From Rosa chinensis (Eukaryota; Streptophyta; Magnoliopsida; Rosales; Rosaceae): a DNA stretch of 64,000 bases. The stretch's first letter is position 1. Each line of letters opens with the position of its first letter. The position numbers and the translations under genes were made by a program. Shown here one piece after another: positions 20,538-31,890 of this stretch. The DNA is taken from positions 15,201,555 through 15,265,554 of the forward strand of contig NC_037093.1 in NCBI RefSeq assembly GCF_002994745.2, given 5' to 3'. The notes beneath the pieces were generated by a model. The model ran no database searches. It had not been told where the DNA came from and worked only from the letters and a program-made list of their open reading frames with translations.

Positions 20538-22907
20538 ATGGAACAACATCGAGATAGGGCTGCTGGTGGATCTGTTAATAGTCCTCCATGGTTTGATGGA
20601 GGATGTGAAAAGTACACTCAATGGAAGATATACATGGAATCATACTTGTATGTGCAAGATGAACATGTATGGAACATCGTGGAAAATGGCTGGAAGACAC
20701 CAATAATCCCAGCTAAAGGTGAGGGCTCATCAGTCTCTATTCCTAAGCCACGAAAGGACTGGACTGACGTAGAAGTACGTGATCTTCAAGCCGACTTCAA
20801 AGCCAAAAATAGCATTTTCACTGCTCTCTCTGAACGTGAAAAACTGAGGATTAGTCACTGCGACATTGCGAAACAAGCTTGGGATCTGTTGCAGACTACA
20901 TATGAAGGAAACAAAAAGGTACGTGCACAAAAACTACAAGGTCTGATATATGAATTTGAAACTATGACCATGGGAGATGATGAAACTGTGGATGACTTCC
21001 ATGGTAGAATACTAAAGATCACTGGTCAATGTCGTAGTCTAAGTGCCCCTTTTGATGAAGATAAGGTAGTCAAGAAAATACTTAGAGCCTTACCAGAAAA
21101 GTTTCACTCTAAAGTCACTAGTATAGAGGATTCTTTTGACATTGATGAATACCCTTTGGATGAACTCATTGGAAATCTGAAAACTTATGAACTGAGACTA
21201 AAACCTGAAAAGAAATCCAAAGGTGTGGCTTTCAAGGCTGTGAAAGGGAAAGAAGAGGAAGATGAATCACTTGATCTTGCTCTTCTGACCAAAGAGTTCA
21301 AAAAATTTCTTAGAAATAAATCCCCCTCTCAAAATTTCAATGCTCCCAAGAAAAATGTTGTTAACAATGATAACAACGTCAAAGGAAATTTTAGAACAAA
21401 TAAATCTGGAAGAATAAAATGCTATGAATGTGGTGGCTATGGGCATATTTCTACTGATTGTGGTAACAGGAAGCATGGAAACAGCAACAATAAATCCCTC
21501 CTCTCGACATGGAGTGATGATGAACATCAGGAGGTTGAAAATGTTGCCTTCGTGTCGTCTTTTTCACTTGAATATGAAAGTGATGAAGAATTCTCAGATG
21601 ATGAGACTAATGTCCGCTGCAAACAACTCTATAAAGAGTCAAAAGCCACATTAATCAAAAATGCAGGTTTGGAAGATGAAATTGTAATGTTGAAGGCTAA
21701 GAATGAGAAGTTGGAGCTTAAATGGAGGACTTCTCAAAACACTTGGGAACAAGAAAGGAACAAATTCATAGAAGAGCTGCAGAACTCACAAAGTGACAAA
21801 AGTTCCCAGACCTGGAAGATACAATGTGATGAACTGAAAAACAAAATCAAGATTCTTGAACTTGAGGTAAAGGGACAACATTCTTTAAACTTAAATCTGC
21901 TAACTGAAAATGAATCATTGCAGAAAGAGCTGAAGTCCACTCAAGAGAAGTTCACAAAGTTTGAAATAAGCTCTGCAACAGCATCTAGACTGTTCAGCTC
22001 CGAAAAAACTCACCATGATACATTCGGACTTGGATATTCTGGAGAAAGCTCCAAAGGCACACACTTTGTGAGAGAGTCAAATTCAAAAGTGGAGAAAAGT
22101 GATCCAGTCACCCAAGTCATCAAGGATAATATCACACGGGCTGACAAGGAACCAAAACCTTCTCAGAATGTCACTCAGGTAAGAATGAACCAAATGCTTT
22201 CGACTGATCATAACAGGTACTCAACCTTTAAGTCCTTTATTCCTACATGTCACTACAGTGGTAAATTAGGACATATCAGACCGAGATGCAATGAGAGACA
22301 TAAGTCAATTCCTTTTAGTGAGGAAAAGCTATCTGTAAAATCTTTACATTGTGAGCTTAAAGAACATAAAGAGCTTATAAACAAATTGGCTAACCTAATC
22401 ACTAAATCAAACATGCAAAATAGAGATAAACCTGCCTGGATTAGAAAGGATTTGAATACTACTCATTCTAATCACTCTGATTCAACTAACTCTATTAGTG
22501 ATGTCTGTCTCATGACAAGTGTAAGTACAGATAACCCTTCAACATATATTGAAGCAACCTGCCTAGTAGCACTCACTGCATTGGCAGACAAGCGAAAGGA
22601 TTTCTGGTATGTGGACAGTGGTTGCTCCAGACACATGACTGGAGACAAAGCTTGGTTCACCTCATTTGAAGATGAAAGCACTACTGGCTCAGTTACTTTT
22701 GGTGATGGAAGAAAAGCCAAAATTCTTGCACGAGGAACAGTCAACACTCCTGAAATTCCTAATCTAAAAAATGTTTTGTATGTTGAGGGTTTAACTGCCA
22801 ATCTAATAAGTGTCAGTCACTTGGCGGACGATTATGAGGATGTTTGGTTCAACAAGCAAAGATGTGTGATTCTTGATAAAAAAAGGAGAAAATATTATGA
22901 GAGGTAA
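20538..22907 (+). CDS. gag: Sirevirus-like gag and protease ORF
   Basis: A 789-codon frame starting about 50 bases after the LTR. Residues 1-230 are a copia gag (UBN2/DUF4219 type: WTDVEVRDLQADFKAKN; MTMGDDETVDDF). A CCHC knuckle CYECGGYGHISTDC lies near residue 295, followed by an acidic stretch and a long coiled coil (about residues 370-490). A second, degenerate knuckle (CHYSGKLGHIRPRC, one ligand cysteine replaced by serine) is near residue 570. The aspartic protease motif WYVDSGCSRHMTGD lies near residue 690. The frame ends in TAA just before the GAG-preintegrase region, which continues in another frame. Confidence 0.85.
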   Translation: MEQHRDRAAGGSVNSPPWFDGGCEKYTQWKIYMESYLYVQDEHVWNIVENGWKTPIIPAKGEGSSVSIPKPRKDWTDVEVRDLQADFKAKNSIFTALSEREKLRISHCDIAKQAWDLLQTTYEGNKKVRAQKLQGLIYEFETMTMGDDETVDDFHGRILKITGQCRSLSAPFDEDKVVKKILRALPEKFHSKVTSIEDSFDIDEYPLDELIGNLKTYELRLKPEKKSKGVAFKAVKGKEEEDESLDLALLTKEFKKFLRNKSPSQNFNAPKKNVVNNDNNVKGNFRTNKSGRIKCYECGGYGHISTDCGNRKHGNSNNKSLLSTWSDDEHQEVENVAFVSSFSLEYESDEEFSDDETNVRCKQLYKESKATLIKNAGLEDEIVMLKAKNEKLELKWRTSQNTWEQERNKFIEELQNSQSDKSSQTWKIQCDELKNKIKILELEVKGQHSLNLNLLTENESLQKELKSTQEKFTKFEISSATASRLFSSEKTHHDTFGLGYSGESSKGTHFVRESNSKVEKSDPVTQVIKDNITRADKEPKPSQNVTQVRMNQMLSTDHNRYSTFKSFIPTCHYSGKLGHIRPRCNERHKSIPFSEEKLSVKSLHCELKEHKELINKLANLITKSNMQNRDKPAWIRKDLNTTHSNHSDSTNSISDVCLMTSVSTDNPSTYIEATCLVALTALADKRKDFWYVDSGCSRHMTGDKAWFTSFEDESTTGSVTFGDGRKAKILARGTVNTPEIPNLKNVLYVEGLTANLISVSHLADDYEDVWFNKQRCVILDKKRRKYYER

Positions 22908-25732
22908 GAGATCTTCAGATAACTGTTATCACATTCAATCTAATGAATCTCTAAATGTACAGGATTGCTTGTTTGTGAGATCTGCCGAAGAAACCTTTCG
23001 AAATATGGCACATGAGATTGGGACATGTAAACTATCAGGATCTACTCAAATTATCCACTAAACAATGTGTCAGAGGCCTACCAGCACTAAGTGGTAAGAC
23101 TGATAAGATATGTGGAGAATGCAAAATCGGAAAGCAAGCCAGATCTCCTCATAAATCAATAAACTCTACCACTACCACAAGAGTATTGGAATTGCTACAT
23201 ATGGACCTTATGGGACCAGCTCAAACAGAAAACATTGGAGGTAAGAAATACATACTTGTGATAGTTGATGACTTCTCAAGGTACACTTGGGTTAACTTCC
23301 TAAAAGACAAAGCTGAAACATTTGAATCATTCAAGGGTCTCAACCAAAGAATGATAGTTGAAAAACAGTCCACAAACATGTGCTTAGTAAGAGTAAGGTC
23401 AGATAATGGAACTGAGTTTAATAATGCTGCTTTTGCTAACTACTTTCATGAGTTAGGTGTTTTCCATGAGTTTTCAGCCCCGATCACTCCACAGCAAAAT
23501 GGAGTAGTTGAGCGTAAAAATAGAGTGCTGTTAGACATGGTAAGGGTAATGTTGCACTCTACTGGCCTAAGCTCGAACTTCTAGGCTGAGGCAATCAGTA
23601 CTGCATGTTATACCATAAATAGAGTCTTTTTGAGACCTGGAACTGACCAAACAGCGTATGAACTGTGGAAAGGTAAGAAACCAAACATACACCACCTTTG
23701 TGTGTTCGGAAGTCCTTGTTACATATTGAGAGATCGAGAGCAACTAGGAAAATTTGATGCTCGAAGTGATGATGGTATCTTCCTTGGATATTCTATTAAT
23801 AGTCGTGCTTATAGAGTCTATAACAAACGATCTAGGATTGTTATGGAATCTATTAATGTGTCTATTGATGATTACTACACTAGACAGGAGGAAATTTTTG
23901 CAGAAACATCACCTATTTTCAGATCAGAATCAGAAGACTCACCAACTACTGATGAACAGGAAGAGAATGCTGACAATATCTTCGAACCAGCTTTTCAAAT
24001 GAAAAGAGGGTTCAAGCAAGTCCAAAAAGATCATTCTCGTCAAGACATTCTTGGACAAATCTCTGATGGTCTCAAAACTAGAAGCCAAACTGCTCCACAG
24101 GTAAGTGTAGATGAGGTAAGTCGAGGTAATGCCTTACTTTGTTTTATCACAGAAAATCAAATAGCAATGAATGTTATATCTCAGTGTGGTTTTGTTTCCC
24201 TAATTGAACCAAAGAATGTCAAGGAAGCTCTACTAGATGATGAATGGATTAGTGCTATGCAGGAAGAATTAAATCAGTTCACTAGGAATGATGTGTGGTA
24301 CTTGGTACCAAGACCTAGAAACTACAATATAATAGGCACCAAGTGGATTTTCAGAAATAAAGGTGATGAAAAAGGGAACATAATTAGAAACAAAGCTAGA
24401 CTAGTAGCACAAGGTTATTCACAGATTGAAGGTCTCGATTTTGATGAAACTTTTGCCCCTGTTGCAAGATTAGAATCAGTGAGATTGCTTTTGTCTGTTG
24501 CTTGTCACCTAAGATTCAAGTTGTTTCAAATGGATGTCAAAACTGCTTTTCTAAATGGTGTTCTGCAGGAAGAAGTCTATGTGGAACAACCTCAAGGTTT
24601 CAAAGATCCACATAAACTGAATCACGTTTACAGACTCAAGAAAGCCTTGTATGGGTTAAAGCAGGCTCCACGAGCCTGGTATGAAAGGCTATCCACCCAT
24701 CTGGTGGAAAAAGGGTACTCAAGAGGATCAATTGATAAAACATTCTTTGTAAAACATGTGAAAAATGATCTTATCATAGCTCAAGTGTATGTTGATGACA
24801 TTGTTTTTGGTTCCACATCTAAATATCTTGTAAATGAATTTCAATCTGTCGTGGAGAGTGAATTTGAAATGAGCATGTGTGGTGAACTAACCTTTTTCCT
24901 TGGACTGCAAATAAAGCAACTTGATGCAGGTATTTTTCTCTCTCAAACCAAATATGCTGAGAATCTCATCAAGAAATTTGGCCTTGAATCCAAGAAAGTA
25001 GTCAATAATCCCATGAGTACCACTACAAAGTTGAGTGAAGATCAGGATGGAAAATCAGTTGATTCCACAATCTATAGAAGCATGATCGGTAGCTTGTTAT
25101 ATCTCACTGCAAGTCGACCTGATATATCCTACAGTGTGGGAGTATGTGCTCGTTTTCAAGCTAACCCTAAAGAGTCACATCTAGAAGCTGTCAAAAGGAT
25201 CATCCGATATATTGCTGGTACAGTTAACTGTGGAATTTTCTATACCTTCGACACTAATGTGGAAATTGCAGGATATTCTGATGCTGACTGGGGAGGAAAC
25301 TTAAAGGATAGAAAAAGCACTTCAGGGGGATGTTTCTTCATTGGCAACAATCTGGTTGCTTGGCATAGCAAGAAACAAAATTGCATCTCTCTATCTACTG
25401 CAGAAGCCGAGTATGTTGCAGCTGGGAGTTGCTGCACACAAATGCTTTGGATGAAGCAAATGCTTCATGATTATGGCATCCCTCAAGGTAAGTTGTCTAT
25501 CTTTTGTGACAACACTAGTGCCATCAACATCACTAAGAATCCTGTTCAACACTCTCGAACAAAGCACATTGATCTTCGGTATCATTTTATTAGGGACTTG
25601 GTTGAACAAAACATACTTGAGTTAAGCTTTGTGCCCACTGAAAATCAACTTGCTGATTTATTTACTAAGCCTCTTGACACTGCTAGATTTGAGATGTTAA
25701 GGAATGCATTGGGGATATGTTCCAAGTATTGA
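22908..25732 (+). pseudogene. pol: Sirevirus-like pol (INT-RT-RNase H) with frame breaks
   Basis: The coding sequence goes on in a second frame (22908 to about 23010) and then a third. The integrase carries LLHMDLMGP, VIVDDFSRYTWVNFL, RSDNGTEF and NGVVERKNR. The RT starts near 24240 and has the catalytic YVDDIVFGS near 24790. RNase H shows SDADWGG and STAEAEYVAA. The end LADLFTKPLDTARF is typical of copia. A TAG at 23582-23584 interrupts the integrase. From 23630 the last 700 codons are open. The breaks are few, which fits the young LTR age. Confidence 0.9.
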
Positions 25733-26864
25733 TACACACAAATGTCTGTCCTATGTCATTAGAGAATATTGTGATCTTAGTGCACCGTGACCATCCTCCT
25801 TAGTGACTTGAACTATCTTTAGTTACAGTATCTATTATTATCATGCCTTATTCTGGACAACTAATTTTGTACTCATGAGTAACCACTTATCCATGCAACC
25901 TAGTTTTCCACTTCACTTATAGCTACATGTGGTGGCATGTTTCTTGTTTATTGTAAAGAGAGTATAAGTACTGAAGAAGAACTAGTTCAAATGCTCAGCT
26001 GTCTCATTCCCTCTTCTCAAAGTAATCAAGTCCTAGTTGTGGTGAACTTTCTAGGATTTGTAAGAAACGAGAATGGATACAAAATATCTCTCCTCTCAAA
26101 GTAACCAGGCCCTAATTGTGGTGAACTTTCTAGGGTTTGCAAGAAACGAGTTGGTGAATGTTCTATGTATGAAATTTGTGAGAATACGAACACTAACTCG
26201 ACACTCTCTCCCTGGAGCATCTTTGTTATGCTTAGTACCCTAAGATCATCTGGTCTGGGAGCTACTGAGACGGGTCTTGTTACATGAGTATGTGTCATTA
26301 CAAAATAAAGAAGTCTGACTCAAAGAACTCTATATTTCAGGAACAATGTTTCCTATATCTCTTAGGAGATCTTCTGAGCACCGTCAATACTTCTCTCTTT
26401 CACTAAACGTGTTTCTAAGCCCCACATCTTGCTTATACGCACTTCATCACAAGTTTTGCTCCTCTAGGTCTACACATGAGTACTAATCTTATTTGTTGAT
26501 AGAATACATCATGATTGATAATCTCTAATATAGTTCCTTCCCTATGTGATTTATGCTCACTGTGCTTGAACTATGCTATATTTTCTCTCTTCGATATGAC
26601 ACATGCATTCCTTGCTTTGATACTTAGCAAAGGAAACGATCATGCGATATTATTGCAGATTCTAAGAATATTTTTGCCTCTTCGTTTACCTTCTTTGATT
26701 GCCATCTGGTTGCACTTAAATTCCTTATTGATTAAGCCTAAGTTGAGGGGGAGAAGTACATTGCATGCGTATTTCTCGGAAAAATAAATTGTCATAATTC
26801 CTCTCCCCTTTGAGACGCTATCCCAACCGGTGTGTCCTTTGGTTTTCTAACCCTACTGGTTCAA
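25733..26864. other. Post-pol spacer of the Sirevirus-like element
   Basis: About 1.1 kb with no supported gene. It contains a tandem pair of about 78-bp repeats, 26024-26101 and 26102-26150 (shared core GTGGTGAACTTTCTAGG). Short open frames here look accidental. Confidence 0.6.
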
Positions 26865-26872
26865 TATTTATA
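26865..26872 (+). promoter_or_regulatory. TATA-like box ahead of the accessory ORF
   Basis: TATTTATA lies 78 bases upstream of the accessory ATG, in a pyrimidine-rich stretch that looks like a plant 5' leader (CT runs, 26874-26940). It suggests a promoter of its own inside the retrotransposon. This is inference from position and composition only. Confidence 0.35.
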
Positions 26873-26949
26873 GCCTCTTCTGTCTCTCTCGGATTTTCCC
26901 CTTGTCTGTCTCAGTGTGCCGGTTCGTCCACCAATCTGTTTCTCTCACC

Positions 26950-27441
26950 ATGGTTCGCACAAAGCAAACTACACAACTTGGTGGACATCGCCGCCTGCCT
27001 CCTCCAGAGGAATGCCGTCAGGCCGCTGCCAGAGCCGAGATTCTCCATCCCGGCATGCAACGTGCACGCAGTCGCAGTCCTCCTCTCCGCTCCTTTTCTT
27101 CTGGTACCTCTTCTGCTGCTCCTCCTCCAGTCTCTCTGGATAGTCTCCGTGATCAGATCATGGTGGCTAACTAGCGCATTGCCTGCCTCACTACGGACAT
27201 GGATGACATGAATTCCCTTCTAGTTTGTACTCGTCATGCTCTGACCACCCTCACACAGGAGATCCGGAACATGCAGCGCCACCCTCCCGGGTTTGACGCT
27301 CCCATTCCATCCAACGCCATGCAGGAGCCTGTCGCACCAGAGGAGAGCTCGGATTCCATTGATGAAGAGGAGTTTCTGGACAATGTCACCAAGCTTATTG
27401 AGGAGTTCGACGGGCCCTCCCATTCAAAGGGGGAGAAGTAA
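26950..27441 (+). pseudogene. Accessory ORF between pol and 3' LTR, H3-tail-like N-terminus
   Basis: The frame starts ACCATGG, a strong plant start context, and encodes MVRTKQTTQLGGHRR, then an Arg/Ser-rich stretch (RARSRSPPLRSFSSG), a probable coiled coil (DSLRDQI to TQEIRNMQ) and an acidic end (EESSDSIDEEEF) with stop at 27439-27441. A single TAG at 27172-27174 splits it into 74 and about 88 codons in the same frame. It is clearly more GC-rich than the AT-rich pol. No transmembrane segment is seen, so it is unlike a classic envelope-like ORF. The first residues match the ARTKQT tail of histone H3; nothing else does. Function unknown. Confidence 0.6.
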
Positions 27442-27737
27442 AGATTTTATTTGTTATTTCTGTTTTTGCGTTTTTTTTTTTAATTTCTGATGGACAATAG
27501 TTATTTATGTTTTGGGTTTGTAAGTGCATAAGCATAGACCTCGCGGGATGCTTAATTTTTTGGATGATTACTATTACTACTATATTGTGGATACTCGGCT
27601 TGGATCTGGAAAAGGATGGAAACTGATTCCTTTATCCAAGTAGCATTTTTTTGTCCACAATATGTGTATGTCTGTTAAAATCTAACATGCAAGAATACCA
27701 AGATGGAAAATTGTCATGTGTTGAATGGGATTGCCCG

Positions 27738-27748
27738 AAGGGGGAGAT
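27738..27748 (+). promoter_or_regulatory. Polypurine tract of the Sirevirus-like element
   Basis: GAAGGGGGAGAT directly before the 3' LTR start at 27749 is the expected primer site for plus-strand DNA synthesis. Confidence 0.85.
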
Positions 27749-28610
27749 TGTAAGTACTTGGACTACTCCCTTCAACACATGACTTTCCCAAGATCTCAAG
27801 GACAACAGACATGCAAAGAATTAGGAGCGTATCTCTCCTAATTGCTCGTAGAATCAAAGGAAATAAAAGAAGATCGCATGAAGAGAATTTCAAGGAAACT
27901 ATCTCACTGATCTTGAGATAAAGGTCTCTTTAATACATATCATATTTACATGATTCTAAATTGATATGCATTGATTTTAATTGATCTCAAAATCTCTTTA
28001 TATATGCATATCCGATTACATGATCAAAACAGTTTTAAAAAACCTTTCCATGTTTATATTATTCGGTGATTAAGATACGATTTGTTTGAGGGGGAGTCTT
28101 GATCCTATAAAAGGGTTTTAAAACTGATTTATGAGGTAGAGTTTTGTTTTGCATAAAATTAGTTTTTACTTGAACCACTGGTGTGGTTGTTCAAGTCTTT
28201 CTTTGAAAACTCTCAGTATTTTGTTTCATGTATTCCATTGCTTAATTAATCACTTGCATAATTTATTCTCAAGATCAGGGAGAAGATTGAGTACGGGGAT
28301 GATCGAATACAGATTGGCTAGTAGTCGATGTTGATCTAGTTAAAAGTTAGAACAGTAGTAAAACAAGTTAGCATTTGTTGCTAAGTGAAAGTGTTTGTTG
28401 TAAACATACATTACTTGTATACTGTAAACTTGATTATTTCATATTGGATTGATTATTCGTGTTGGCTACGCAAAAAGCCACGCAGTGAAGTTTCCTCAAT
28501 GGAGAGGTTTACACTGCGTCAGCAAATTTCCGTGTTATGAATTATATTTCCGTTAGATAAATTCCTATGCGCAAAGTTCTGTACAATTATTGTTCCATCG
28601 AGTAATTACA
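27749..28610 (+). repeat. 3' LTR of the Sirevirus-like element
   Basis: 862 bp, same length as the 5' LTR, with about 10 substitutions and no indels by eye. It is followed by the target duplication GAAAC and by sequence that continues the left flank. Confidence 0.95.
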
Positions 28611-28805
28611 GAAACCCAAGTTGAGACTTAGCTAGATGTAAAACATAGATAGTGCTTGTGATATTACACGAACCAAAACTGCATGCCACCTCTAACAGAA
28701 ATTTGGGAAAGTAGATTATAAGATTTTGATAATTAGGACAACTTTCAGAGATCGCTAAATAGCTAGATCACATAAAATAAATGTAAATCTGGAAACAGGT
28801 TTGAG

Positions 28806-28859
<54 letters not shown>

Positions 28860-29062
28860 CATACTAAAGAAACCGTTAATTGGTTAAAGGATCCATTGTT
28901 CTATACTGTGTTGCTTTGTAAGTTTTATTGGATGTCAGATACTACTTTGTAAGTTTTGTTGTGGATTTTGAATCGGTGAATTAGTTTGTATAGAATTGTT
29001 AGTGTTGATGGTTATGTTTACAAAGCTTGGTTTTATTTATTTGAATTATATGTGTTGATGCA
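28611..29062. other. Copia right flank, with (TA)n
   Basis: No gene seen. It resumes the LAX-side flank (CCAAGTTGAGACTTAGC) and holds a simple TA repeat of about 25 units at 28808-28858. Confidence 0.6.
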
Positions 29063-29480
29063 GATATGGCAGCTAAGGATGTGACGAGAGGAACAAAGAG
29101 ATTGTTACAACAATCTGCTGCTGATAGAGTTGATCAAGGAAGAACTGAATATAGTCATATTAGATCAAAAAGATTGAAAACGAGTGTGTATAACTTTGAT
29201 GGTTTGTGAAAGATTGATATGGTTTAGAGAAAATTTATACATTGTTTTGGTTTTCTGTTGCAGTGTTTCGTCCAGCAGTTGGTGAAGGATCTTACCGATG
29301 TCGGAGTGAGAGTGAATCTGCAGGTGACAGTGATGATCTTTTAATTAATTTACTGTAGATAGTTAATGTTGAAATATGTTGGTTTGTAGTGAATTTGTTG
29401 TTAGTTTTCTAATTAACTAGCTTTTGAAAGATGGGCTTTAAGAAGTGATGCAGAAGAGAAATGGCTGGAAAGTATCCGAA
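29063..29480 (+). pseudogene. Unrecognised exon-like blocks
   Basis: An AG at 29062 precedes a frame encoding MAAKDVTRGTKRLLQQSAAD and on to SHIRSKRLK. After an intron-like gap a second block follows an AG near 29270 (FRPAVGEGSYRCRSESESAG), and a third near 29425 encodes WALRSDAEEKWLESIRI. AG/GT borders are plausible. I do not recognise the protein. It could be a small real gene or a fragment. Confidence 0.3.
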
Positions 29481-29959
29481 TACCTTCCGGGATGGTCTTG
29501 CTTTGTTTTTTCATTGTTGTTGTTGGAAGTAGCTGGAGTTCTAATTTGACAAAAACTTATTGTGGTAATACTCAGTTTTGATTTAGGGAGGAAGGGAACA
29601 ATAATTATTAAAGCTGTAGACGCTAATCAGATTTAGATACTCAAAAACTTTCGACAATAATTTTTTTTTTTCTTTTCTTTTCTTTTCTTTTCTTTAATAA
29701 AATCCCGATTGTGATTCCATCTGAAGTCACCCATTCTTGATCTCTTTATAGTTCTTCAGGCTCTCTCTCAAGATGCATCCTTTGCGATGTTTAAGCCTCC
29801 TTATTTCAATTTGCATTTAGTTTGTTATGGGTTTTAATTCTGACTCTGTTTTGCAGGATCTCTTTCATTTTGCTTTGTGTTTTAATTGTCTTCATTTATA
29901 TAACTGTTGTGGGTTTCAATTTGATGACTGCAGGAGCATTCAAATCTTTGCAAGCAATA

Positions 29960-31022
29960 AGATACAGAATTTTTGACAGACTTCAACTCAATTGTGGAGA
30001 TGATTTCGATCAGATCAAGAGGAAGGAATTATGGTACCATCAATGAATTCAGTCAATTTGGATATGCAGATCTTCTTCGTCTGCCGGAAACCAGATTGTT
30101 AAGGCTCCTCAACCCCAGATGCCGACGTTGGAGGCGGTGCATGGCTCTCAAGCGGTTACTTTGGCATCAACCGCTGATGCGAAAATGTCGTATCTGGTTA
30201 AAGACAGTTGTGGGAGCCCTTTTTTTTTTGAAACATAGTTCGGGCCCAAGCCCAATCATCGCTGATCTGCTTTTTGACAGGCCCATAACCCTTCTTCAAC
30301 AGTTGACTGCGGTTAATTCCCCTTTTTCTCTCGCAAGGAGAGATGGTTGCCGACCCTAAAATTCCTCATTCTCCGCAAGAGGTTATACATGGAGTTAATC
30401 AATCTCCTTCAGTCTACCACCCTTTGGATGATGTGCTCACTGATCTGGCAATTTGGACGAGGTTTCATAGGTCTCTAAGGAGGTTATTCCCAAGTCCAAG
30501 CGTCGTAAAGGAGCTTTTAAACAATCAAACATGCAAGAGCAGTAACGGGTGTCCTTTGGACACAACCAACTTGTTTTCCCCCTCCCCCGTCCTCTCCCAT
30601 TTTGGGTGACAGGTCTGGGTCTTCACAGACAGTGCAGTTTTTGTGGTGTGTTTTGTTTTGTATGGTGGTACTCTTTCCTCGGTTTGGAGTTTTTCCCACT
30701 GGGTATTATCTAAACAAGGTTTTAACAAGGCCACCACAGTTTCTGTTCTTCAACGTACCAAAGAAGTTCTAGATTAGGTTGAAGAGAAGAAGTGAAGACA
30801 TTTTTCCACTTCTTCCATTTTGTGGTTATAAGTATTTTCTTGTGAAAGTTACAGGCAGCGCAGCTAGTTAGTAGCGATGACGCTTTTGTTTCTTGACTTT
30901 CATATTAGGTTGTGGATTGTCATTTTGACTTTCCGGTACTTATACCTGTACTTGTATCTCGATTGGGTTTAGCAGTTTAATGCAATGCATTTCCTTCTCT
31001 CAAAAAAAAAAAAAAAAAAAAA
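29960..31022 (+). mobile_element. LINE remnant with A-tail
   Basis: Ends in an A-run of about 21 bases at 31001-31022, preceded by LINE-like 3' UTR wording (CCCACTGGGTATTATCTAAAC). Upstream is a coding-like stretch (NQIVKAPQPQMPTLEAVHG region near 30080) that may be the end of ORF1. ORF2 is absent, so it would be an internally deleted copy. A TTTTC repeat lies just outside at 29668-29694. Confidence 0.45.
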
Positions 31023-31129
31023 CAGAGCAAAAACTTTATGTTTTTTACAATTGGTCATTTGGTGCTCATAGGTTATGCTATGTAAGAATTTCAGGAATAG
31101 GAACTTGATCATTGGCTGTTGTGAAAGTC

Positions 31130-31890
31130 TGTCCGTGTGTGTTGTTGTTGTTGTTGTTTGTTTTTTGAGGATTGTTCTACTAGTGAAATAACTTTGGTTT
31201 CTCCGTTGTATTTTTTGTTTTTTGTGTAGTTAGTGCTTGAAGCCTGGATATATTCGAGTAGTTGAAGAAGAGTTTGGGAATTACATTGTATATATCAAAT
31301 GTGATTTGGAATCGTGTGTGTGTGTGTATTGTTGTTGTTGTTTGTTTTTTGAGGATTGTTCTACTAGTGAAATGACTTTGGTTTCTCCATTGTTTTTTGT
31401 GTAGTTAGTGCTTGAAGCCTGGATATATTCGAGTAGTTGAAGAAGAGTTTGGGAATTACATTGTATATATCAAATGTGATTTGGAATCGTGTGTGTGTGT
31501 GTGTGTGTGTAATTGTGTATTGTTGTTGTTGTTGTTTGTTTTTTGAGGATTGTTCTACCGGTACCAGTGAAATTACTTTGGTTTCTCCATTGTTTTTTTT
31601 ATATTTTTTGTGTAGTTAGTGCTTGAAGCCTGGATATATTCGAGTAGTTGAAGAAGAGTTTGGGAATTACATTGTATATATCAAATGTGATTTGGAATCG
31701 TGTGTGTGTGTGTATTGTTGTTGTTGTTTGTTTTTTCAGGATTGTTCTACCAGTGAAATGACTTTGGTTTCTCCATTGTTTTTTTTTTGTTTTTTGTGTA
31801 GTTAGTGCTTGAAGCCTGGATATATTCGAGTAGTTGAAGAAGAGTTTGGGAATTACATTGTATATATCAAATCATTCAAATGCGATTTGG
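31130..31890 (+). repeat. Tandem repeat array, units of about 175-211 bp
   Basis: The phrase TTAGTGCTTGAAGCCTGG recurs at about 31229, 31405, 31615 and 31801. Each unit includes GAAGAAGAGTTTGGGAATTAC, a variable (TG)n/(TTG)n stretch and a GTTCTACTAGTGAAAT-like part. The last unit is partial. Unit length varies because of the microsatellites. It lies just upstream of the TNL gene. Confidence 0.85.

Larger units (their letters stand above)
19628..28610 (+). mobile_element. Young Ty1/copia element, Sirevirus-like
   Basis: An 8983-bp element with two LTRs of 862 bp each and the perfect 5-bp target duplication GAAAC (19623-19627 and 28611-28615). By eye the LTRs differ at 10 positions, about 1.2 percent, so the insertion is recent. 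Gag, protease, integrase, RT and RNase H come in copia order. A long gag with acidic and coiled-coil parts and a roughly 2-kb region between pol and the 3' LTR with an extra ORF point to the Sirevirus lineage. Two frame breaks and one stop in pol show that this copy is not autonomous. Confidence 0.95.

Noticed and set aside
26950..27174. Histone H3 gene
   Set aside because: Only the first residues (RTKQT) agree; the histone fold is absent and the rest is SR-rich and coiled coil.
28808..28858. TA repeat as an attachment site or origin
   Set aside because: A plain microsatellite with no other signal.
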